From: DASQGA01 sp035535315
GTDB lineage: Bacteria > Actinomycetota > Thermoleophilia > Gaiellales > Gaiellaceae
Assembly: GCA_035535315.1 (NCBI GenBank)
Contig: DATLQD010000176.1
Span: 1 to 8,117, forward strand
Reading direction: 5' to 3'
DNA: 8,117 bases
The notes under the pieces are model-generated. The model was not told where the DNA came from, ran no database searches, and worked only from the letters and a program-made list of their open reading frames with translations. This document shows, in pieces, positions 1 to 5,771 of the stretch. The position numbers were made by a program, and so were the translations under genes. Position 1 is the first letter of the stretch, and every line of letters starts with the position of its first letter.

Positions 1-912
1 CCTCAGGAGCTCGTCCAGTCCGCGTAGAAGCGAGCCGCCGCCCACGAGGACGATGCCGCGGCTGGTGATGTCAGCCGCGAGCTCGGGCGGCGTCCGTTCG
101 AGCGTGTCCCGGACACTGTCGACGATTTGCGTCACGGGCCGCTCGAGGGCCCGCCGCACCTCGGCATCCGTGACCTGGACGCGCTTCACAAAGCCTGTGG
201 CTATGTCCCGACCCCGGATCTCGGCGGTTCCGTCCTGGCCGACGTCCCACGCGGAGCCGATCTCGAGCTTGACCTCCTCGGCGCTCTCCGGCCCGATCAG
301 GATGCTGTGCTCGCGCTTCGCAAAGGCCACGATCGCGTCGTCCATCTCGTAGCCGCCGACCCGGATCGACCGGGAGACGACGATGCTGCCGAGAGAGATG
401 ACGGCTACCTCGGTTGTACCGCCGCCGACGTCGACGACGAGGTTCCCGGTCGCCTCGTCGATCGGCAGCTCCGCGCCGATTGCGGCGGCCATTGGCTCGT
501 CGATGAGGCATGCCTGTCGAGCTCCGGCGGCGAGGGTCGCCTCCTCGACCGCGCGCTCCTCAACGTCCGTGATCCCGCTAGGGACGCAGATGATCACGCG
601 TGGGTACGGGAACCGGTTTCCGTGTGTCCGGCGGATGAAGTGGCGGAGCATCGACTCGGTCACCTCGAAGTCGGCGATGACACCGTCTCGGAGCGGGCGG
701 ATCGCGCGGATCGACGCCGGCGTCCGCCCGATCATGCGCTTGGCCTCGGCACCGACAGCGTGGACGTCGCCTGTGGTGTCGTCGATGGCGACAACGGACG
801 GCTCGAAGAGGACGATGCCTTCACCCCGGACGTAGACGACCGTGTTGGCGGTCCCGAGATCGACCGCCATGTCGCGGTGTCCGAAACCGCTCAAGTAGTT
901 CAAGAGTCCCAT
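1..912 (-). CDS. mreB: Rod shape-determining protein MreB (3' end cut off)
   Basis: Bacterial actin homologue. It forms membrane-bound filaments that guide the elongation-phase cell-wall machinery. The frame is open from ATG at 912 to base 1, giving 304 residues; MreB is usually about 335-350, so roughly 35-40 C-terminal residues lie outside. Actin-fold motifs appear in order: phosphate-1 DLGTAN (18-23), the LIDEPMAAAIGA segment with probable catalytic Glu139, phosphate-2 DVGGGTTE (161-168), and the adenosine-loop VGGGS (290-294). The N-terminus, MGLLNYLSGFG, is hydrophobic or amphipathic, consistent with direct membrane binding. It starts 12 bp after the GH15 stop on the same strand, with GGAG only 2 nt before the ATG, so it is probably cotranscribed with the hydrolase. 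No mreC or mreD is visible. The identification is firm because long stretches match the family. Confidence 0.96.
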   Translation of the reverse strand, partial: MGLLNYLSGFGHRDMAVDLGTANTVVYVRGEGIVLFEPSVVAIDDTTGDVHAVGAEAKRMIGRTPASIRAIRPLRDGVIADFEVTESMLRHFIRRTHGNRFPYPRVIICVPSGITDVEERAVEEATLAAGARQACLIDEPMAAAIGAELPIDEATGNLVVDVGGGTTEVAVISLGSIVVSRSIRVGGYEMDDAIVAFAKREHSILIGPESAEEVKLEIGSAWDVGQDGTAEIRGRDIATGFVKRVQVTDAEVRRALERPVTQIVDSVRDTLERTPPELAADITSRGIVLVGGGSLLRGLDELLR

Positions 913-924
913 CGCTCCGGTCGG

Positions 925-2775
925 CTAACCGAGCTGGCGGTCCAGGTTGACCGCGGCGCTGATCAGGGAGAGGTGCGTGAACGCCTGGGGGAAGTTCCCG
1001 AGCTGCTCCCCTGTCGGCCCGATCTCCTCCGCGAACAGACCAAGGTGGTTCGCGTACGTGAGCATCTTCTCGAATGCCAGTCGCGCCTCGTCCGCCCGCC
1101 CAGCCCGTGCGAGTGCCTCGACGTACCAGAAGGAGCAGATCGAGAAGGTGCCTTCGTCGCCCTCGAGACCATCGGGTGAGGCCGTCGTGTTGTACCGGTA
1201 GACGAGGCTGTCGGAGACGAGCTCCTCCGTGATCGCGTCGAGCGTCGAGAGCCATCGAGGATCGGTCGGGGCGACAAACTTGACGAGCGGCATGAGCAGA
1301 TTCGCTGCGTCGAGGACGTCGGTCTCGTAGGACTGGATGAAGGCGCCGTGCTCCTCGCTCCAGCCCTTCTCCATGATCTGGTTGTAGATCGCGTCGCGGG
1401 CCGCCATCCACTTGACGAGATCCGCGGGCAGGCCACGCTGCCGGGCGACCCGGATCGCGCGCTCAACCGCGACCCAGCACATGAGACGCGAGTAGGTGAA
1501 GTGCTTCTTGCCTCCACGCGTCTCCCAGATGCCCTCGTCGGGCCGGTCCCAGTTCTCGAGCACCCAGTCGATGACGCGGCAGACCGACATCCAAGCGTCG
1601 TGTGGGATCGGCTTTCCGTGCTTGTTGTAGAGATAGACCGAGTCCATCATCTCGCCGTAGATGTCGAGCTGGAGCTGATCCGCGGCGCCGTTCCCGATCC
1701 GGACGGGGGCGGAACCCCGGTAGCCCTCGAGGTGGTCGAGGACGACCTCGGGCAGCTCCGAGCGCCCATCGATGCCGTACATGATCTGGAGCGGCCCCGA
1801 CTCGCCGTGCATGCGCTCCTTGAGACGGGCGTCGAGCCAGTCCATGAACGCCTCCGCCTCCGCGGTGAACCCGAGCCTGAGCAGCGCGTAGAGCGAGAAA
1901 GCCGCGTCGCGAATCCAGGTGTAGCGGTAATCCCAGTTCCGAACGCCGCCGAGCTGCTCCGGGAGGCTGGTCGTCGGCGCGGCGACAATCGCGCCCGTCG
2001 GCTGGTAGGTGAGGAGCTTCAGCGTCAGGGCCGAGCGGTAGACCATCTCGCGCCAGCGTCCCTGGTAGCGGCAGTGGCGCATCCACCGGCGCCAGTACTC
2101 CACGGTTCGCTCGAAGAGCTCGCGCGTCTCCAGTTCCGAGTGGACGTGGGTCTCGTAAGTCTCGTCCACACTCTCGAGCGTGAAGGTGGCCGTCTCGCCC
2201 TCCCGGAGAGAGAACTCGGCCTCGACACCCCTCTCGGTTCGGGCGAGCGGAACGGCCGAGTCGAGGGCGAGCGAGAGCGCCGGAGTGTGGAAGACGACTC
2301 CGCCGTCGAAGACGTGCGCCTCGTGCTCGGCGCGGCCGTAGTCGAATCGCGGCTCAAGCTCGAGTCGGAGGCTCATCGCGCCGCGAACGGCCATGAGGCG
2401 CCGGATGACCCTTTGGCGGTGCTCTCCGCCACGCTCGCTGACCGGCATGAAGTCCTGCATCTCGACGACGCCCTCTGGTGTCAGGAAGCGCGTGATCAGG
2501 ACGTTTGTGTCCGGGAAGTAGAGCTGTTTCGACGTTCCTCCCGAGACGGTGGGGGCGATGCGCCAGTGGCCTCCGTGATCCTTGTCGAGGATGGACGCAA
2601 AGACACTGGGCCCGTCGAAGCGGCCCGGGCAGTACCAGTCAATCGTGCCATCGGTCCCGACCAGGGCGACCGAATGGAGGTCGCCGATCACGCCGTGCTC
2701 CGCGATCGGGAGGTAATCCGGCCTGCTCGAACCGGCGGTGATCGGACCCTGGACGGCTGCGACCGGTTCGGCCAT
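925..2775 (-). CDS. Glycoside hydrolase family 15 protein (trehalase/glucoamylase-like)
   Basis: Predicted cytoplasmic inverting alpha-glucosidase of 616 aa, the usual length for bacterial and archaeal GH15 enzymes of the trehalase/glucoamylase-like type. Residues about 20-240 form the N-terminal beta-sandwich domain, beginning YLPIAEHGVIGDLHSVALV and followed by GTIDWYCPGRFDGPSVFA. The (alpha/alpha)6 catalytic barrel follows, with the hallmark RNWDYRYTWIRDAAF (279-293). Probable catalytic acid is Glu418 in DEGIWETRG, and probable base Glu584 in AEEIGPTGEQLGNFPQAF (582-599). No signal peptide is seen. Family members include mycobacterial and Thermoplasma trehalases and true glucoamylases, so the substrate (trehalose, maltooligosaccharide or other alpha-glucan) cannot be fixed from sequence alone. 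It sits 39 bp after a small unknown gene and 12 bp before mreB, probably in one operon. There is no strong Shine-Dalgarno before the ATG. Confidence 0.93.
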   Translation of the reverse strand: MAEPVAAVQGPITAGSSRPDYLPIAEHGVIGDLHSVALVGTDGTIDWYCPGRFDGPSVFASILDKDHGGHWRIAPTVSGGTSKQLYFPDTNVLITRFLTPEGVVEMQDFMPVSERGGEHRQRVIRRLMAVRGAMSLRLELEPRFDYGRAEHEAHVFDGGVVFHTPALSLALDSAVPLARTERGVEAEFSLREGETATFTLESVDETYETHVHSELETRELFERTVEYWRRWMRHCRYQGRWREMVYRSALTLKLLTYQPTGAIVAAPTTSLPEQLGGVRNWDYRYTWIRDAAFSLYALLRLGFTAEAEAFMDWLDARLKERMHGESGPLQIMYGIDGRSELPEVVLDHLEGYRGSAPVRIGNGAADQLQLDIYGEMMDSVYLYNKHGKPIPHDAWMSVCRVIDWVLENWDRPDEGIWETRGGKKHFTYSRLMCWVAVERAIRVARQRGLPADLVKWMAARDAIYNQIMEKGWSEEHGAFIQSYETDVLDAANLLMPLVKFVAPTDPRWLSTLDAITEELVSDSLVYRYNTTASPDGLEGDEGTFSICSFWYVEALARAGRADEARLAFEKMLTYANHLGLFAEEIGPTGEQLGNFPQAFTHLSLISAAVNLDRQLG

Positions 2776-2786
2776 GGCGTCAGTCT

Positions 2787-2801
2787 GGGCCTCGGAGGCC
2801 C
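2787..2801. repeat. 15-bp perfect inverted repeat before the GH15 gene
   Basis: GGGCCTC-G-GAGGCCC is a perfect palindrome around one central base, 11 bp upstream of the GH15 ATG and inside the 39-bp gap after the 68-aa gene. It could be an operator half-site pair. It could also be a small RNA hairpin of about 5-6 bp once a loop is allowed, placed where it could affect ribosome access. No T-run follows, so it is not a standard intrinsic terminator. Chance in GC-rich DNA is possible. Confidence 0.35.
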
Positions 2802-2814
2802 CGGTTACAAGCTC

Positions 2815-3021
2815 TTAAGCGGCTTCGCCGACCCCGGAAGGGAGGTAGTCGCGGGGGTTGTTGAACGCGGTGAGCGCTTCCTCCTTGGGCACGTCTACGA
2901 CGACGGTCTCGTTCCTCTCCTCGTCCCGGAATCGCAGCACCGTCTGGTCGCGTGCCGGGTCCCACATCAGGCGGACGACACAGCTGCCGTCGTTTCGACT
3001 CGCGAGCTCCCGGAGGGTCAC
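2815..3021 (-). CDS. Small conserved-looking protein of unknown function (68 aa)
   Basis: I do not recognise a named family. The frame runs from GTG at 3021 to TAA at 2815 and encodes 68 residues with normal composition. There is a central stretch MWDPARDQTVLRFRDEERNE, then TVVVDVPKEEALTAFNNPRDYLP. Alternating hydrophobic residues (CVVRLMW, TVLRFRD, ETVVVDV) suggest a small beta-rich soluble fold. No membrane segment, signal peptide or cysteine cluster is present. It is the first gene of the probable operon leading into the GH15 hydrolase and mreB, and it is divergent from the glucose dehydrogenase. A TAAGTT hexamer ends 6 nt before the GTG, so a leaderless mRNA is plausible and supports this start. 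An internal ATG at codon 19 would leave only a fragment. A regulatory or accessory role is guesswork. Confidence 0.7.
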   Translation of the reverse strand: MTLRELASRNDGSCVVRLMWDPARDQTVLRFRDEERNETVVVDVPKEEALTAFNNPRDYLPSGVGEAA

Positions 3022-3082
3022 GTCCGGAACTTATCTCGGGCTGAGCCGTCGTAATCGGGCCGCAAGGTTAAGAATTGATTGA
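3022..3082. promoter_or_regulatory. Divergent promoter region (68-aa gene / glucose dehydrogenase)
   Basis: These 61 bp separate two divergent starts, GTG at 3021 (minus) and GTG at 3083 (plus), so both promoters should lie here or just inside the genes. On the minus strand TAAGTT (plus-strand 3028-3033) is a good -10 candidate ending 6 nt before the start. On the plus side an AT-rich patch, AAGGTTAAGAATTGATTGA (3064-3082), stands out against the GC-rich background. TAAGAA at 3069-3074 is a weak -10 candidate. No strong -35 or clear operator was found. Shared regulation of the two operons is inference. Confidence 0.5.
3028..3033 (-). promoter_or_regulatory. Candidate -10 element (TAAGTT), leaderless start
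   Basis: Read on the minus strand, TAAGTT matches the actinobacterial TANNNT -10 pattern and ends 6 nt before the GTG at 3021. Transcription would therefore begin at or within a base of the start codon. No convincing -35 is seen; the best upstream sequence is weak. Confidence 0.4.
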
Positions 3083-4183
3083 GTGAAGGCAATCGCGGTT
3101 CATCCGGGCAAGGCGCACTCGATGCACCTCGAAGACGTCCCGGAACCCTCGCTCGACGACGTAGACGGCGGACGCGGCGTCCTCGTCAAGGTGATCAGAG
3201 TCGGGGTCGACGGGACGGACAAGGAGATCAACGAGGCCGAGTACGGCGCGGCGCCTGAGGGGTTCGACTACCTCGTGACGGGCCACGAAAGCTTCGGGGA
3301 GGTGCTCGACGCCGGTCCAAACGTCCGGGCCTCACTCCGGCCCGGCGCCCTCGTCGTCGCGACCGTGCGCAGGCCGGGCTCGAGCCCCTACGACCGGATC
3401 GGGCTCCAGGACATGACGACGGACGACGTTTACTACGAGCGCGGCATCAACCTCCTGCACGGCTTTCTTACCGAGCGTTACGTCGAGGACGAAACCTATG
3501 TCGTGCCGCTCCCGGATTCACTCCGGGAGGTCGGCGTTCTCCTGGAGCCGCTTTCGGTCTCGGAGAAGGGGCTGAACCAGGCCTACGAGATCCAGCGGCG
3601 CCTGAGGATCTGGAAGCCGGAGCGGGCGGCCGTCCTCGGATCGGGAACGATCGGGCTTCTGTGCGCGCTGGCGCTGCGCCTCCGCGGGGTCGATGTGACG
3701 TGCTTCTCGAAACGGAAGCCTCCATACTTGAACAGCCGCCTCGTGGAGGAGCTGGGCGCGGCGTACGTGAGCTCCGAGGAGACCTCGCTCGCCGACACGA
3801 GCGCCGAGCACGGGCCGTTCGACCTGATCTTCGAGGCGACCGGCTTCAGCCCGCTGGCGTTCGAGGCCGCAGAGCTGCTCGCGAAGAACGGCGCCCTCGT
3901 GCTCGCGAGCGTCACCGGTGGCGACCGGAAGGCTGAGATTCCGAGTGACAAGATCAACCAGGGCTTCGTACTCGGCAACAAGGTCATGGTCGGGACCGTG
4001 AACGCTTCCCCGGACGACTTTGACCGGGGCGTCACCGACCTGGTCAGGGCGGAGGCCTTCTATCCGGGCTGGCTTGCGAAGCTCCTGACGACGCCGATCG
4101 AAGGCCTCGACAACTACGAGGAGATGCTGCTTCACCTGACGCAAGACGAGGACGCGGTCAAGGTCTTCGTCGAAGTCGGGTAG
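3083..4183 (+). CDS. Glucose 1-dehydrogenase, zinc-dependent MDR family, haloarchaeal-like
   Basis: Medium-chain dehydrogenase of 366 aa, predicted to oxidise D-glucose (perhaps other aldoses) at C1 to the lactone with NAD(P)+. The N-terminus MKAIAVHPGKA and the GVDGTDKEI segment match archaeal glucose dehydrogenases. Predicted catalytic zinc ligands are Asp43 (where Sulfolobus/Thermoplasma enzymes have Cys), His68-Glu69 in TGHESFGEV, and Glu155 in LLEPLSVSEKGL. The lobe after RRPGSS (from 96) lacks the structural-zinc cysteines, as in Haloferax mediterranei. The Rossmann motif is GSGTIG (186-191), and the following CFSKRKPP (207-214) is basic with no acidic residue, favouring NADP. The GTG start at 3083 gives the conserved N-terminus; there is no good Shine-Dalgarno. 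It is divergent from the GH15 operon, which could supply glucose. The family call is strong; the exact sugar is less sure. Confidence 0.9.
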   Translation: MKAIAVHPGKAHSMHLEDVPEPSLDDVDGGRGVLVKVIRVGVDGTDKEINEAEYGAAPEGFDYLVTGHESFGEVLDAGPNVRASLRPGALVVATVRRPGSSPYDRIGLQDMTTDDVYYERGINLLHGFLTERYVEDETYVVPLPDSLREVGVLLEPLSVSEKGLNQAYEIQRRLRIWKPERAAVLGSGTIGLLCALALRLRGVDVTCFSKRKPPYLNSRLVEELGAAYVSSEETSLADTSAEHGPFDLIFEATGFSPLAFEAAELLAKNGALVLASVTGGDRKAEIPSDKINQGFVLGNKVMVGTVNASPDDFDRGVTDLVRAEAFYPGWLAKLLTTPIEGLDNYEEMLLHLTQDEDAVKVFVEVG

Positions 4184-4227
4184 TTCCAGGTCTAGCGCTT
4201 TTCTTCGGAAGGACACACACTCAGACG

Positions 4228-4470
4228 ATGGCGGAGATTTTCGGCCTCGGCGCAGTGCTCATGTTCGGGGCGTTCGTCCTGAGCGCCGCTCTGCCCTTGC
4301 TCGTCTCCCCAGCGCGCTGGCCCGCACGCGGCGCGCGCTGGATCGTCTGGGGGCGACTCCCGCACCACCCGCGTCCCTCCAACGTGGAGATCCGCTTCTG
4401 GGCAAGTGTCTGGGCCGCGATCGTGCTCATGTTCTTCGGCGTGGCCCTTGCCGCCATCCTGATGGCTTAA
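4228..4470 (+). CDS. Small two-helix membrane protein (80 aa)
   Basis: Function unknown. The 80-residue product has two clear hydrophobic segments, about residues 5-27 (FGLGAVLMFGAFVLSAALPL) and 57-79 (FWASVWAAIVLMFFGVALAA). They are joined by a basic loop with six arginines and two histidines. By the positive-inside rule the loop faces the cytoplasm and both ends face out. GGAAGGA at 4207-4213 is the best Shine-Dalgarno-like sequence in this part of the window, though 14 nt from the ATG is longer than usual. It lies 44 bp after the glucose dehydrogenase on the same strand and may be cotranscribed. Its TAA stop overlaps the stop of the convergent cyclase gene. Composition strongly suggests a real membrane protein; the role cannot be inferred. 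Confidence 0.75.
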   Translation: MAEIFGLGAVLMFGAFVLSAALPLLVSPARWPARGARWIVWGRLPHHPRPSNVEIRFWASVWAAIVLMFFGVALAAILMA

Positions 4471-5087
4471 TCGCGGAGCAGGATCGCGCGGGCAGGCGCG
4501 CCGTCGGAGCCGACGACCAAAAGCGGCAGGCACACGAGCGTGTAGGCGCCGGGATCGACCCTGCGGAAGTCGAGCCCCTCGACCGCGACGACTCCGGCTC
4601 CGAGCAGCTCACGGTGGGCTTCCTGGTCTCCCACGGATAGATAGTCGATGCCGACGAGGTGAACGCCACGCTCAACCAGGAAGCGTGCGCCGTCGCCGGT
4701 GAGCCGGATGAAGTCGCGTGTGAAGTCGTCGCGGGCCCAAAGCTCCGAGTTCGGCGTCTTCAGGAGGAGGCGCTCGAGACCGCTGGGCAGGTCGAGGCTT
4801 TCGAGCGAGGTCGCGTCGATCGGCCCCGTGAGGCTCGTTGCGTCGACGACTTGCGCCGGACCGACGAGTACGTCGAGTGGGAGTGTCTCGGCGCCGGCTC
4901 CGTCGGGCAGGAAGTGGAGCGGAGCGTCGACGTGGGTGCCCGTGTGGACGCCCAAGTCGAGGCGGCTCACGTTCGCGTCAGCGCCGTCCTCGATCGACTG
5001 TGCGCGGGATAGGTGGACACCTGGATTGCCGTCGTAGATCGGCATGCCCTCCCGGATCGGGACGCTGACGTCGAGGAGCTGGCTCAC
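4467..5087 (-). CDS. Cyclase-family metal-dependent hydrolase (kynurenine formamidase-like)
   Basis: A 206-aa cytoplasmic protein of the cyclase family, which includes kynurenine formamidase KynB and related amide or lactone hydrolases. The signature HTGTHVDAPLHF gives predicted metal ligands His48, His52, Asp54 and His58. His158 (in DQEAHRELL) and Glu170 (in VAVEGLDF) stand where KynB has its other key residues. The C-terminus, YTLVCLPLLVVGSDGAPARAILL, is typical of the family. The length is normal. The GTG start at 5087 overlaps the TGA of the upstream HAD gene as GTGA, a classic arrangement for translational coupling, so the two proteins are probably made together. No tryptophan-catabolism gene is nearby, so kynurenine formamidase is only one possible activity. 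The stop codon lies inside a TTAA shared with the convergent membrane-protein gene. Confidence 0.9.
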   Translation of the reverse strand: MSQLLDVSVPIREGMPIYDGNPGVHLSRAQSIEDGADANVSRLDLGVHTGTHVDAPLHFLPDGAGAETLPLDVLVGPAQVVDATSLTGPIDATSLESLDLPSGLERLLLKTPNSELWARDDFTRDFIRLTGDGARFLVERGVHLVGIDYLSVGDQEAHRELLGAGVVAVEGLDFRRVDPGAYTLVCLPLLVVGSDGAPARAILLRD

Positions 5088-5770
5088 AGCGGTAGTCCTT
5101 CCTCCAGCGTCCCGAGCACGTAGTCGGCGCCCGCCTCGGCAAGTTCCTCTTTCGAGTAGTGGCCGGTCGCGACGCCGACCGCGGCTGTGTTCGCCGCGTG
5201 CGCGGCCGTGATGTCGAGGGGAGTGTCGCCGACGTCGAGCACCTCCTCATGCTCCAGGTCCCGGCCTACGATCGTCTCGGCACGCTCGACTGCCTTCTTC
5301 GTCAGCTCGACGCGGTCCGGGGAGTCCGAGCCGTACCCGCCGAACGTGAAGTACTCGTTCAGGCCGCCGCGCTCGAGCTTCATGCGGGCCGCTTCCTCGA
5401 CCCCGCCCGTGGTCAGGCCGAGCAGATACCCGGCGTCCCTGAGCTGCGGCAGGAGCTCCTTCACACCCGGGAGCACCTTGTAGCCCTTGGACTCGGCTAC
5501 CGCTCGCGGGAGGTGCTCGAGGCGCTTTGCCATCACCCGCGCGAGCTCCTCGGGGGAGGGCTCGTGGCCGATCACGGCCTTGAAGGTGAGGCGCGCCACC
5601 TCGGGGTCGGTCATGCCGGCGTCCGTGAACTTCCCGATGTCGGCGGGGATCCCGTAGAGGTCCTCGAATGCCCTTCGCCACGAGACGGCGCCGGCGCCTC
5701 CGGAGTTGATCAGCGTGCCGTCGATGTCGAACAGGATCGCGACGACAGTAGAGTCACTCGCCGGAATCAT
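5084..5770 (-). CDS. HAD-superfamily hydrolase, phosphoglycolate phosphatase-like
   Basis: Predicted Mg2+-dependent phosphatase of 228 aa, subfamily I with a helical cap, resembling Gph/beta-phosphoglucomutase-type enzymes. Motif I is LFDIDGTLINSGG with nucleophile Asp15 and acid/base Asp17. Motif II is LTTGG (119-123, Thr in place of the common Ser). Motif III Lys is in ELTKKA (158/159), and motif IV is DVGDTPLD with Asp182 and Asp186. The cap spans roughly residues 25-95. The ATG at 5770 is chosen because it lies 14 residues before the nucleophile; a longer frame back to 5866 would run antisense to rpiA with an alanine-rich, family-unlike extension. TATCGT ends 7 nt before the ATG, suggesting a leaderless transcript. 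It is coupled by GTGA to the cyclase gene. The substrate is unknown; 2-phosphoglycolate or a sugar phosphate are candidates. Confidence 0.88.
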   Translation of the reverse strand: MIPASDSTVVAILFDIDGTLINSGGAGAVSWRRAFEDLYGIPADIGKFTDAGMTDPEVARLTFKAVIGHEPSPEELARVMAKRLEHLPRAVAESKGYKVLPGVKELLPQLRDAGYLLGLTTGGVEEAARMKLERGGLNEYFTFGGYGSDSPDRVELTKKAVERAETIVGRDLEHEEVLDVGDTPLDITAAHAANTAAVGVATGHYSKEELAEAGADYVLGTLEEGLPL

Positions 5771-5771
5771 C

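Noticed and set aside
127..1179. 350-codon open frame on the plus strand opposite mreB
   Set aside because: It crosses the mreB/GH15 junction in antisense and shows no family features; the minus-strand genes carry clear conserved motifs.
1348..3054. 568-codon open frame on the plus strand opposite the GH15 gene
   Set aside because: It is antisense to a well-supported GH15 gene, has no recognisable motif, and is rich in Arg, Val, Glu and Asp as expected from reading a GC-biased gene on the reverse strand.
3518..4216. 232-codon open frame on the minus strand opposite the glucose dehydrogenase
   Set aside because: Shadow of the dehydrogenase gene; composition is Arg/Leu-rich and no motif is seen.
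4184..4227. Possible hairpin with TTCG loop (about 4197-4212) after the glucose dehydrogenase
   Set aside because: Only three Watson-Crick pairs plus G-T wobbles and no T-run, so it is too weak to call a terminator.
5706..5771. Earlier rpiA starts at ATG 5706 or 5724
   Set aside because: They would add residues antisense to HAD motif I; the GTG at 5772 gives a length matching known RpiA proteins.
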